NCBI RefSeq assembly: GCF_002795245.1 | Contig: NZ_PGVG01000018.1 | Coordinates: 1-64,000 of the forward strand | Direction: 5' to 3' | DNA: 64,000 nucleotides | Source: Bradyrhizobium forestalis | Lineage (GTDB): Bacteria > Pseudomonadota > Alphaproteobacteria > Rhizobiales > Xanthobacteraceae | Shown here: positions 1 through 8,105 of the stretch, piece by piece | Numbering within the stretch: the first letter of the stretch is position 1 | Layout of the letters: the number at the start of each line of letters is the position of its first letter | Position numbers and translations under genes: made by a program | Notes under the pieces: model-generated | The model's input: the letters and a program-made list of their open reading frames with translations, nothing else | Told to the model about the DNA's origin: nothing | The model's database searches: none

Positions 1-34
1 CCCAGTCGACCAGCTCGCAAATCCGCCTCAGCAC
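1..34 (-). CDS. Possible start of an unidentified gene, cut by the window edge
   Basis: Reading the minus strand, a GTG codon at 34..32 follows an AG-rich stretch (GAGGAAAAGGGAG) at good ribosome-binding distance and opens a frame (V L R R I C E L V D W) that leaves the window. Only eleven codons are visible, so no product can be named. The position downstream of the WbpE-like aminotransferase on the same strand would fit a further polysaccharide gene, but this is inference. The stretch 35-190 shows no other gene. Confidence 0.25.
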   Translation of the reverse strand, partial: MLRRICELVDW

Positions 35-190
35 CGGGCTCCCTTTTCCTCGCCGCGACACCAGCGCGTCCGCAAAACTCGGTTGCCCAACCTGTCGATA
101 TGCCATCCCGAGCCCCCTCCGAACCTAGGCCCTATGGAATCGCTGATTCGCCTTTGTGCAAAGCTCTCGCTTGCGGGAGAGGTGAACAAA

Positions 191-1378
191 TCAGCCCGCG
201 AGCGCGCCTTGCACGGCGGCGATGATTCGTTCCTGGTCGGCTTCAGTCAAATAAGCGTGCATCGGCAGGCTGATGACGTCCTGCGACAGGCTCTCGCAAG
301 CAGGCAATCCGCCCTCGGCGACCGGGTAGTGCTTGTAGGCGGTCTGCTGATGCATCGACTTGCCGTAATAGATCGCGGTCGGCACGCCCTGGGCCTTCAG
401 CGCGGCGGCGAAGCCGTCGCGATCGGTGCCTTTGGGCAGGCGGATCGTGTACTGCGCCCAGACCGAGGTGTTGCCGGGCGCGAGGCGCGGCACGGTGACG
501 ACGTTGGACAGGCCGCGCGCGTAGCGCTCGGCCACCTTGTTGCGGGCGGCGATCTCGTCGTCAAAAATCTTCAGCTTCTCGATCAGGACCGCGGCCTGCA
601 TGGTGTCGAGCCGGCCGGTGAGGCCGAGGCGGACGTTGTCGTATTTGTCGACGCCCTGCCCGTGCACGCGGATGCTGCGCAGCGTGGCCGCGAGCTCGTC
701 GTCATCGGTGAAGATTGCGCCGCCGTCGCCGAAGCAGCCGAGCGGCTTTGCCGGGAAGAAGCTGGTCGCCGTGGCGTGCCCAAGCGTGCCGAGCTTGCGG
801 CCCTTGTAGCTCGCGCCAAACCCTTGCGCGGCGTCGTCGAGCACGAACAGGCCTTCGTCCCTGGCGATCTCGGCGATGGCGTCGTGATCGGCGGGCTGGC
901 CGAACAAATCGACCGGAATCACCGCGACCGGCTTGAGGCCGGCCTTGCGGGCGGTCGCGATGCCGCGCCTCAGCGACTCCGGGCTCATGTTGAAGGTCGT
1001 CTCATCGACGTCGACATAGACAGGCGTCGCACCGGTCCGCGCCACCGGCGAGGCGGTCGCGATGAAGGTGAAGGACGGACACAGCACGGCATCGCCGGGC
1101 CCGACATTCTTCGCCATCATCACCATCAGGATAGCGTCGGTGCCGCTGGCGCAGCCGATGACGTGCTTGGCGCCAGCGTAGGCCGCCAGCTGCTTCTCGA
1201 GCTCGAAGACTTCGGGTCCATTGACGAACTGGCAATGGTCGAGCACGCGCTTGACGGCGGCATCGAGCGAGGCGCCGAGCCGGCGGCGCTGCGAGGCAAC
1301 GTCGATGAAGGGAATGGGTTCGGAACGCAGATGCTGGTTCATAGTCTGGTTCTTGGCGCCTTCTTGAGTGGTCGGCAT
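191..1378 (-). CDS. DegT/DnrJ/EryC1/StrS-family sugar aminotransferase (WbpE-like)
   Basis: A PLP-dependent aminotransferase of 395 residues that should transfer an amino group to a keto-sugar nucleotide. The fold-type I signature is clear: DDAAQGFGA at about 181-189 and the Schiff-base lysine in FFPAKPLGCFGDGGA (Lys211). The FFPAKPLG form of the motif resembles WbpE, which makes the 3-amino group of UDP-GlcNAc(3NH2)A. The gene lies 10 bp after a Gfo/Idh/MocA oxidoreductase, the same partner as WbpB, so the two probably act in sequence. The first ATG (1378) was kept; a second ATG at 1342 is equally possible because neither has a strong ribosome binding site. Exact substrate is inferred, not shown. 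Confidence 0.9.
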   Translation of the reverse strand: MPTTQEGAKNQTMNQHLRSEPIPFIDVASQRRRLGASLDAAVKRVLDHCQFVNGPEVFELEKQLAAYAGAKHVIGCASGTDAILMVMMAKNVGPGDAVLCPSFTFIATASPVARTGATPVYVDVDETTFNMSPESLRRGIATARKAGLKPVAVIPVDLFGQPADHDAIAEIARDEGLFVLDDAAQGFGASYKGRKLGTLGHATATSFFPAKPLGCFGDGGAIFTDDDELAATLRSIRVHGQGVDKYDNVRLGLTGRLDTMQAAVLIEKLKIFDDEIAARNKVAERYARGLSNVVTVPRLAPGNTSVWAQYTIRLPKGTDRDGFAAALKAQGVPTAIYYGKSMHQQTAYKHYPVAEGGLPACESLSQDVISLPMHAYLTEADQERIIAAVQGALAG

Positions 1379-1388
1379 GGAAAAGAGA

Positions 1389-2393
1389 TCAGCCGGCGAC
1401 GCGGCGCGGAGCCTTGCGGGCGGGCGCCGCGGCGGCGGGGCGCGACGGCGTCTCCAGGCACTGCGTCGCGATCTCGAGGCTGGCGACGCCTTCGTCGCCG
1501 GTCACCGCCGGCGTCTCGCCGTTACGCACGGCCTTGAGGAACGCGATCAGCTCGGCGCGGAGCGGCTCGTCATGGCCGACCGGCAGATGCCGCATCGAAT
1601 AGCTGCCATCCGGCTTGAAGCCGAAGCACTCGGTGACCTGGCGCGTGAGCAGGTCGCCCATCACGTATTTGTCGCGCGTGGCGACCGTGACGCTGCGCGC
1701 CTTGAACGGCGTCAGCCAATTGGTGTTGATGTGGGCAAGCACGCCGTTGGCGGTGCGGAACTGCAACAGCGCGATGTCCTCGCGCTCGGCCACCGCGCTC
1801 GACAATTGCGGCTGCACCTCGACGATGTCGGATTCGGTGAACCAGCGGATCAAATCGATATCGTGCACGGCGAGGTCGATGACGACGCCGACATTGGACA
1901 TGCGCGGCGGGAACGGGCCGACGCGCGTGATCGCGATGGAGAGAATGTCCTCGCCCGCGATCGCCTGCTTGACCGCGGCGACCGCCGGATTGAAGCGCTC
2001 GACGTGGCCGATCATCAGCGTGACGCCGGCCTCTCGCGCAGCGGCGACGATCTCGTGCCCCTCCTCCACCGTCGAGGCAATCGGCTTCTCGACCAGCACG
2101 TGGATGTTCTTGGCGATGCAAGCGAGCGCGATCTCGTGATGCAGATGGGTCGGCGCAGCGATGGTGACGGCATCGACGCCCGCGGCGAAGAGCTGGTCGA
2201 GCGTCTCGAAGCTTTCGCAATCGGCGAGTTCCGTCGCCCGCGTGCGATGCGCCGGCGAGGGATCGACGACGCCAACGAGGTTGACGCCAGGCAGGCCGCT
2301 AAGCACGCGCGCATGGTTGCTGCCCATCACGCCGGCACCAATGACGCCGACGCGCAAGCCGGCCTTTGCCGGTGCAGACCCTTTGGAACTCAT
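1389..2393 (-). CDS. Gfo/Idh/MocA-family NAD(P)-dependent sugar oxidoreductase (WbpB-like)
   Basis: A 334-residue oxidoreductase. The N-terminal Rossmann fold shows GVIGAGVMGSNHAR at about 16-29, and the family EKP motif follows (LVEKPIAST), whose lysine takes part in catalysis. Such enzymes oxidise C3 of UDP-GlcNAcA in WbpB-type pathways, giving the ketone used by the aminotransferase encoded next. The tail is Ala/Pro/Arg-rich and probably disordered. It starts a two-gene unit with the aminotransferase; a 182-bp gap separates it from manC upstream, so it may have its own promoter. The pathway assignment is inference; the family is clear. Confidence 0.88.
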   Translation of the reverse strand: MSSKGSAPAKAGLRVGVIGAGVMGSNHARVLSGLPGVNLVGVVDPSPAHRTRATELADCESFETLDQLFAAGVDAVTIAAPTHLHHEIALACIAKNIHVLVEKPIASTVEEGHEIVAAAREAGVTLMIGHVERFNPAVAAVKQAIAGEDILSIAITRVGPFPPRMSNVGVVIDLAVHDIDLIRWFTESDIVEVQPQLSSAVAEREDIALLQFRTANGVLAHINTNWLTPFKARSVTVATRDKYVMGDLLTRQVTECFGFKPDGSYSMRHLPVGHDEPLRAELIAFLKAVRNGETPAVTGDEGVASLEIATQCLETPSRPAAAAPARKAPRRVAG

Positions 2394-2443
2394 CTGAGCA
2401 AACCCCGATTCAACGCAAATCCCCGGGCCGCTTCTAGCACGGA

Positions 2444-2459
2444 CGCCACATTTGTGGCG
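2444..2459. promoter_or_regulatory. Perfect inverted repeat upstream of the oxidoreductase gene
   Basis: CGCCACA-TT-TGTGGCG is a 7-bp perfect dyad with a 2-bp centre, 51 bp before the start of the minus-strand oxidoreductase gene and within the 182-bp gap after manC. Size and position fit a dimeric regulator site; a short terminator stem is the alternative, though no T-run follows on the minus strand. Confidence 0.3.
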
Positions 2460-2575
2460 AATGCCGCCCTTGCGGGCCGGACACGATTTGATTCAAAAAG
2501 TTACACGTTCCCCGGGCCTTAAGCCGAAAAAGATACCGCTTCTCGGCCCGGATCGCGTGATTCGGAGTTTGCTGG

Positions 2576-3988
2576 TTACGACCTTTGATAGTCGTCTTCA
2601 ATCCGGATGATGTCGTCTTCCCCGAGATAAGAGCCGGTCTGGACCTCGATCAGCTCCAGCTGGATCTTGCCGGGATTCTCCATCCGGTGGACGGCGCCCA
2701 TCGGGATGTAGATGGACTCGTTCTCATGCACCGTTTTCACGGCCTCGTTGACGGTGACCTGGGCGGTGCCCCGCACCACGATCCAGTGCTCGGCACGATG
2801 GTGATGCTTCTGCAGCGACAGCCGGCCGCCCGGCTTCACCACGATGCGCTTGACCTGGTGACGCTCGCCATTGTCGACGGATTGATAACTGCCCCAGGGC
2901 CGGTGCACCTTCAAATGCTCCTCGGTGACCTTCGGCGCGACCGCCTTCAACTTCGTCACCAGACGCTTCAGCCCGTTGGCATCCTTCTGCCGCGAGACCA
3001 GGATCGCGTCCGCGGTGGCGACCACGACGAGATCGTCGACGCCTTCGAGCGCGACCAGCGCTGAATCGGTGGTGACGTTGCAGTTGCGGGAATCCTCGAA
3101 CACGGCGGTGCCGTGTGCGGCGTTGCCGTGCGTGTCCTTCTCGGACAGCTCCCACACCGCGAGCCAGGAGCCGACATCGGACCAGCCGCACGACACCGGC
3201 ACGACGGCGGCGCGCGCGGTCTTCTCCATCACGGCATAGTCGATCGAGATCGCCTTCGCCGCGCCGAACGCCTCGGGCTCCAGCGTGACGAAGCCGAGAT
3301 CGCGGCCGGCATTGTTGACGGCGTTCGTGATGGCCTCGACGCTTCCCGCATCGACCCTGCGATATTCGTCGAGCAGCACGGCGGCCGGGAACATGAAGTT
3401 GCCGCTATTCCAGAGATAGCCCGAATTGACGTAGTCGGAGGCCTTCACCGCGTCCGGCTTCTCGACGAAGCGCGCCACCGCATGCACCTCGCCGGAAATC
3501 ACCTCACCCGGATTGATGTAGCCGTATTCGGTCGCCGGCCGCTCCGGCTTGACGCCGAAGGTGACGATGCGCCCGGCATTCGCGGCCGCAAGGCCCTCGC
3601 GGCAGGCGGCGACGAAGGCGGCATTGTCCTGCACCACGTGATCGGCGGCGAGCGCGAGCACGATCGCTTCACTGGCGCGGTTCTGCGCGAACACTGCGCC
3701 TGCGGCGATCGCAGGGCCGGAATCGCGCCGCATCGGCTCGAGGATCACGTCGGCCTCGATGCCGATCTCGGCGAGCTGCTCCAGCACCATGAAGCGATAG
3801 GACGCATTGGTGATGATCACAGGTCGATCGAACAGTGAGGGATCGGACACGCGCAGCAGCGTGTCCTGGAAGGTCGAGCGCGTGCCGAACAGCGGCAGGA
3901 ATTGCTTGGGGCGCACCTCGCGCGAGGCCGGCCACAGCCGCGTGCCGGCACCGCCGCACATGATCAGGGGGATTATGCGTTTGTCCAT
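2576..3988 (-). CDS. manC: Mannose-1-phosphate guanylyltransferase / mannose-6-phosphate isomerase (type II)
   Basis: A bifunctional-type enzyme of 470 residues making GDP-mannose from mannose-1-phosphate and GTP. The pyrophosphorylase signature LIMCGGAGTRLWPASRE is at the N-terminus, FVEKPDAVKASDYVNSGYLWNSG lies mid-protein in parts, and the C-terminal cupin (PMI) part carries HHHRAEHWIVVRG and the acidic ending. The start at 3988 (MDKRIIPL) was chosen because it begins right at the domain and lies 8 bp after the upstream epimerase stop; the longer frame would overlap that gene. GDP-mannose would feed the LpcC-like core mannosyltransferase (17.2-18.2 kb) or O-antigen. Length is normal for AlgA/ManC. 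Confidence 0.95.
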   Translation of the reverse strand: MDKRIIPLIMCGGAGTRLWPASREVRPKQFLPLFGTRSTFQDTLLRVSDPSLFDRPVIITNASYRFMVLEQLAEIGIEADVILEPMRRDSGPAIAAGAVFAQNRASEAIVLALAADHVVQDNAAFVAACREGLAAANAGRIVTFGVKPERPATEYGYINPGEVISGEVHAVARFVEKPDAVKASDYVNSGYLWNSGNFMFPAAVLLDEYRRVDAGSVEAITNAVNNAGRDLGFVTLEPEAFGAAKAISIDYAVMEKTARAAVVPVSCGWSDVGSWLAVWELSEKDTHGNAAHGTAVFEDSRNCNVTTDSALVALEGVDDLVVVATADAILVSRQKDANGLKRLVTKLKAVAPKVTEEHLKVHRPWGSYQSVDNGERHQVKRIVVKPGGRLSLQKHHHRAEHWIVVRGTAQVTVNEAVKTVHENESIYIPMGAVHRMENPGKIQLELIEVQTGSYLGEDDIIRIEDDYQRS

Positions 3989-3995
3989 CGTGATC

Positions 3996-4985
3996 TCAAA
4001 CCTTGAAGTAGTCCCGATACCAGGTGACGAAATTATGGACCCCATGCTCGATCGGCGTTGACGGTGCAAAGCCGGTGTCGCGCATCAAATCCTCGACATC
4101 CGCGAACGTTTCCAGCACATCTCCCGGCTGCATCGGCAGCAATTCTTTGATCGCCGTCCGGCCCAGCTCCCGCTCCAGAAGACCGACGACGTGCATCAGT
4201 TCCTCCGGATGATGATTGCCGACATTGTAGAGCTTAAACGGCGCATTTGCGGCAGACGGATCGTTCGCAGGCACGAGATCGATCAGCCTGGATACGACAC
4301 GGGTCACATCATCGATATAGGTGAAGTCCCGGCGCATCTTGCCATGGTTAAAGAGCCGGATCGGCTTGCCCGCCATGATGGCGTTCACGAACAGGAACAT
4401 GGCCATGTCGGGCCGGCCCCACGGGCCGTAAATGGTAAAGAAGCGCAGCCCCGTGACCGGCAGGCGATAGAGATGGCTGTAGGACTGCGCCATCACCTCG
4501 TTCGCCTTCTTGGTCGCTGCATAGAAGCTCACGGGATGATCGGTGCGGTCCGCAACCGCAAATGGCAGTTTTGTGTTGGCGCCGTAAACGGAGGATGACG
4601 AGGCGTAGACGAGATGACGACAGCCGTTGTTGCGGCAGCCCTCCAGCACGTTGAGAAAGCCCACAAGATTGGAATCGGCGTAGGCGTGCGGCTGCTCGAT
4701 CGAGTAGCGCACGCCGGCTTGCGCCGCGAGATGCACGACTTTGGCAAAACGATGTCGCGCAAACAGCGCCGCCATCGTCCCGCGGTCGGCGAGATCGGCC
4801 TCGACGAAAGAGAAGCGGGGCTCGCCCCTGAGCAGCGCAAGGCGCGCTTTCTTCAGCGCCGGATCGTAATAGCTGTTGAGATTGTCGAGCCCGACGACGG
4901 CATGGCCTTCGCCCAGGAGCTGCCGGGCGACGTGAAAGCCGATGAAGCCGGCGGCACCCGTGACCAAAATCGCCTGATCCGTCAT
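3996..4985 (-). CDS. NAD-dependent epimerase, UDP-glucuronate 4-epimerase type
   Basis: A 329-residue extended short-chain dehydrogenase/reductase. TGAAGFIGFH at about 8-17 binds NAD, DNLNSYYDPALKKARL is the hallmark of the UDP-glucuronate 4-epimerase (LpsL/CapI) group, the catalytic Tyr-x3-Lys is in SFYAATKKANE, and YGPWGRPDMA follows. It should interconvert UDP-glucuronate and UDP-galacturonate; galacturonate is a common rhizobial LPS core and lipid A sugar (established for the family, inferred here). A GGGGAACAGG ribosome binding site precedes the ATG. It is the first gene of an operon with manC, 7 bp apart. Confidence 0.9.
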   Translation of the reverse strand: MTDQAILVTGAAGFIGFHVARQLLGEGHAVVGLDNLNSYYDPALKKARLALLRGEPRFSFVEADLADRGTMAALFARHRFAKVVHLAAQAGVRYSIEQPHAYADSNLVGFLNVLEGCRNNGCRHLVYASSSSVYGANTKLPFAVADRTDHPVSFYAATKKANEVMAQSYSHLYRLPVTGLRFFTIYGPWGRPDMAMFLFVNAIMAGKPIRLFNHGKMRRDFTYIDDVTRVVSRLIDLVPANDPSAANAPFKLYNVGNHHPEELMHVVGLLERELGRTAIKELLPMQPGDVLETFADVEDLMRDTGFAPSTPIEHGVHNFVTWYRDYFKV

Positions 4986-5194
4986 CCTGTTCCCCGGGAT
5001 CCCTTGCCCGATCCTGTTTAGCCGCCAGCTTGATGGGGTCGCAATAGGCTCCCTGTTTCGCGCGGGGGCTTGTTCATGACGCCCTTAACGACGGCTATTG
5101 CAAGATCGGCGCCAAGACCATACCAAAGCGGCCGAATTCGGCGCCTCGCGTCGGGTTGCCTCAAATCTTCGCAAACCCTGTTCATGCGAGCGAG

Positions 5195-6154
5195 ATGCGC
5201 CGAATCCTGCTGTCGACGGCCAAAATCCTGATTTCCGCGGCGCTGCTCTACCTGGCGCTGCGCAAGGTCGACCTGTCCGAACTGTTTTCGCGCTTCACCG
5301 TGACCAGCCTGTTCTGGATCGGCGTGGCGATCGCGGTCACGTTCCTGCAGATCTTCATCGGCGCGCTGCGCTGGCGCGAGATCAGCGCCGTCTGCGGCGC
5401 GCCGCTCGGGCTCGACCGCGCCATGCGCTACAACGTGATCGGCTCGTTCTTCAACCAGACCCTGCCGTCCGCGATCGGCGGCGATGCGGTCCGGCTGTGG
5501 CTGGTCGCGCGCGCCGGCGCCGGCTGGCGTGCGGCGACCTACTCGATCTTCGTCGACCGCGCGATCGGCCTCATCGCGCTCGCGATCGTGATCGTCGCGA
5601 GCCTGCCCTGGAGCTACACCCTCATCACCGATCCGCACGGGCGCTCGGCGCTGCTGCTCGTCGACCTCCTGGCGCTCGCCGGCGGCGTCGGCTTCCTGAT
5701 TTTCGGCGCGCTGAAATGGCGCTGGCTGAAGACCTGGTGGGCGACGCATCACATTCACGCCTGCGCCGTCATCGCCAATCGCGTCATCTTCAGCCGCACC
5801 CGCGGCCCCGTCATCGCAATCCTGTCGATCCTCATTCACGTGCTGGCCGTCGTCATCGCCTGGTGCGTCGTGCAGTCGATTGCGGCACCGGTTCGCTTCA
5901 GCGACGTCTTTCTGCTCGTGCCGCCGGTGATGCTGATCACGATGATGCCGATCTCGATCGCCGGCTGGGGCGTGCGTGAGGCCACGATGGGCCTCGCGTT
6001 CGGTTTCGCCGGGCTTGCCGCCAACGAGGGCGTCAACGTCTCGCTGCTGTTCGGCGCCGTGTTCTTCATTGTCGGCGCATTCGGCGGCCTGGTCTGGATC
6101 CTCAGCGCGGAGAAAGCCGCGCAAGGGTCGGCCCCGATCGGAGTGCCGGAGTGA
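5195..6154 (+). CDS. Flippase-like membrane protein (LPG synthase TM-domain family, UPF0104)
   Basis: An integral membrane protein of 319 residues with about eight hydrophobic helices, for example ILISAALLYLALRK near the N-terminus and LIALAIVIVASLPW in the middle. The family motifs GALRWREI and FFNQTLPSAIGGDAVRLW identify the lysylphosphatidylglycerol synthase transmembrane domain without the synthetase domain. Such stand-alone domains often sit in polysaccharide clusters, where a lipid or glycolipid transport role is suspected but not proven. The ATG at 5195 was preferred over the TTG at 5156 because GAGCGAG precedes it and the hydrophobic domain starts there. It overlaps the following glycosyltransferase by 4 bp, so the two are translationally coupled. 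Confidence 0.85.
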   Translation: MRRILLSTAKILISAALLYLALRKVDLSELFSRFTVTSLFWIGVAIAVTFLQIFIGALRWREISAVCGAPLGLDRAMRYNVIGSFFNQTLPSAIGGDAVRLWLVARAGAGWRAATYSIFVDRAIGLIALAIVIVASLPWSYTLITDPHGRSALLLVDLLALAGGVGFLIFGALKWRWLKTWWATHHIHACAVIANRVIFSRTRGPVIAILSILIHVLAVVIAWCVVQSIAAPVRFSDVFLLVPPVMLITMMPISIAGWGVREATMGLAFGFAGLAANEGVNVSLLFGAVFFIVGAFGGLVWILSAEKAAQGSAPIGVPE

Positions 6155-7170
6155 GCTCGGCCGCCGAGGCGCTCGCCGGCGCGCCCTTGCTGCTTGCCGC
6201 TGCGGTCGCCGCGCTGATCTCGGCGCTCGTCACCTGGACCAGCCGCCCCCTGCTCCAGCGCTACGCACTGGCGCGGCCGAATGCGCGGTCCTCACACCGC
6301 ATCCCGACCCCGCAGGGCGCGGGCATCGCGGTGATCGCCGCGACTCTGCTCGTCGCCTCGTTCTGGGGGGCCTCGGCCAATGTCGCGATCCCGCCGGCGC
6401 TGGTCGCCGCGACGGTCGTGATCGCGCTGGTCGGCTTCGCCGACGACATCGTGTCGCTGCCGGTGCTGGTACGGCTGGTGCTTCAGGCAGCCTGCGTCGG
6501 CGCCGTGGTGTTCACCGCGCCCGAGACCGCGCGCATCGTGCCGGCGCTGCCGCTTGCGCTGGAGCGCGGCCTCATCATCCTTGCCGGAGTCTGGTTCGTG
6601 AACCTCGTCAATTTCATGGACGGGCTCGACCTGATGACGGTGGCGGAAGTCGTGCCGGTCACCGCTGCGCTGCTGCTGCTGGGAATGCTCGGGGATCTCC
6701 CATGGCCGGCCGTGCTGATCGCCGCCGCGCTGTGCGGCGCCATGCTCGGCTTTGCGCCGTTCAACCGTCCCGTCGCAAGAGTCTTCCTGGGCGATGTCGG
6801 CAGCCTGCCGATCGGCCTCCTGCTCGGCTGGTGCCTGCTGGAGCTCGCCTATCGGGGACAGCCGGCTGCGGCGCTGCTGTTGCCCGCCTATTATCTTGCA
6901 GATTCCACCATCACGCTGTTTCGGCGCATCATCAGGCGTGAACCGTTCTGGTCGGCACATCGCACCCACTTTTATCAGCGTGCAACCGACAACGGATTCA
7001 CGGTCAAGCGGGTGGTCGGCGAGGCATTCGCGCTCAATCTCGTGCTGGCATTGCTCGCCATCGCCACCGTTCGCGCCGGGTCGATGACGATCACGATCGT
7101 CGCCTTGTTCGCTGGGGCGGGAGCGGTCGCCCTCGTGCTGCGGCGTTTCTCTCGCGCTCAGGCGTCCTGA
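6151..7170 (+). CDS. Polyprenyl-phosphate N-acetylhexosamine-1-phosphate transferase (WecA/WbpL/MraY family)
   Basis: A 339-residue membrane enzyme that should transfer a sugar-1-phosphate from a UDP-sugar to undecaprenyl phosphate and so start a lipid-linked polysaccharide. About ten hydrophobic segments are visible. Conserved cytoplasmic motifs are SSHRIPTPQGAG, VGFADDIVSLP (the Asp-Asp pair), NLVNFMDGLDLMT and GDVGSLPIG, then RTHFYQRATD, all diagnostic for this family. The start is a GTG whose GTGA overlaps the stop of the flippase-like gene. The 3' end overlaps the convergent reductase gene by 13 bp. The nearby 4,6-dehydratase and 4-reductase suggest the donor is UDP-QuiNAc or UDP-FucNAc; that is inference. 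Confidence 0.92.
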   Translation: MSSAAEALAGAPLLLAAAVAALISALVTWTSRPLLQRYALARPNARSSHRIPTPQGAGIAVIAATLLVASFWGASANVAIPPALVAATVVIALVGFADDIVSLPVLVRLVLQAACVGAVVFTAPETARIVPALPLALERGLIILAGVWFVNLVNFMDGLDLMTVAEVVPVTAALLLLGMLGDLPWPAVLIAAALCGAMLGFAPFNRPVARVFLGDVGSLPIGLLLGWCLLELAYRGQPAAALLLPAYYLADSTITLFRRIIRREPFWSAHRTHFYQRATDNGFTVKRVVGEAFALNLVLALLAIATVRAGSMTITIVALFAGAGAVALVLRRFSRAQAS

Positions 7171-8105
7171 GCCTCCAGCGCGCGCCGCAGCCCCTCGTCG
7201 AGCGAGACCTCCGGCTGCCAGCCGGTCGCGAGCGCCTTGGAGATGTTGAGCTCGAGCGAGCCGATCAGGCTGTCATGCGTATCCTGCCGGCCCATCACGC
7301 TGAGCAGCGTCGAGAGCAGGCCCGGCGGCATGCCGAACAGATGCGGGCTCTTGCCGGACGCAATGGCCAGGCGCCTGATGAATTCGGGCGTCGAGACCTG
7401 TTCCTTGTCGGCCACCAGGAAGATCTCGAAATTGCTGGCGGGATCGGGATGGCTGAGCCGGCGCAGGATGAACGACGTCAGGTTCTGCACGGCAAGGAAG
7501 GCGCGCTGATTGCTGATCGCCGCAAAGGGCAGCGGCAGCCCCAGGCTCACCGCGCGCGTCAGCAGCGCGAAATTGCCCTTGGCACCCGCGCCATAGACCA
7601 GCGGCGGCCTGATCACCGAGATCTTGATGTCGCTGTCGCGCGCCAGCGTCCTCAGGCCTGCCTCGGCCGCGGCCTTGGACATGCCGTAGAGGCCGCGCGG
7701 CGTCAGGATGTCGTTTTCGCTGAACGGCGCGCGGCCTTCATTGCTGCGGCCGTGAACGAGAACGGTGCTGATGAAGACGAATTGGCGCACGCCGGCCGTC
7801 GCCGCCGAGCGCGCCAGATGCAGCGTGCCGGCGATGTTGACGTTGCGGTAGAGCTGGACTGCGTGCTCCTCGTGCTTGTGGTGCACGCGCGCGGCGAGAT
7901 GGACGACGGCGTCGACGCCTTCCAGCGCGGCCTGCCAGTCGGTCTCGGGACCGATCGTCTCGATCACGACCTCGCCGTCGACGCCTTCCGGGCTGCGGAC
8001 CGCGCGGCGGACCGACCATCCCCCGCCCTCGAGCGCCGGCACGAGATGACGGCCGACGAAGCCGCTCGCTCCCGTCACCAGCACGACCGGTTTACGCTCG
8101 CTCAT
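7158..8105 (-). CDS. NAD(P)-dependent sugar-nucleotide 4-keto reductase/epimerase (WbpV/WbpK/WreQ-like)
   Basis: A 315-residue extended SDR enzyme with VLVTGASGFVGRHLVP at the N-terminus, AVVHLAARVHHKHE, and the catalytic Tyr-x3-Lys in LYGMSKAAAE. The pattern matches the WbpV/WbpK group that reduces UDP-4-keto-6-deoxy-GlcNAc. Together with the WbpM-type dehydratase (9325-11292) it would make UDP-QuiNAc or UDP-FucNAc, the route known from Rhizobium etli (WreV/WreQ) and Pseudomonas. It is encoded in a minus-strand operon with the glycosyltransferase and dehydratase, overlapping the former by 4 bp. Which C4 epimer is made cannot be told from sequence alone. Confidence 0.85.
   Translation of the reverse strand: MSERKPVVLVTGASGFVGRHLVPALEGGGWSVRRAVRSPEGVDGEVVIETIGPETDWQAALEGVDAVVHLAARVHHKHEEHAVQLYRNVNIAGTLHLARSAATAGVRQFVFISTVLVHGRSNEGRAPFSENDILTPRGLYGMSKAAAEAGLRTLARDSDIKISVIRPPLVYGAGAKGNFALLTRAVSLGLPLPFAAISNQRAFLAVQNLTSFILRRLSHPDPASNFEIFLVADKEQVSTPEFIRRLAIASGKSPHLFGMPPGLLSTLLSVMGRQDTHDSLIGSLELNISKALATGWQPEVSLDEGLRRALEAQDA

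Noticed and set aside
83..1537. A 484-codon plus-strand frame
   Set aside because: Antisense to the aminotransferase gene, whose PLP motifs are complete; low-complexity composition.
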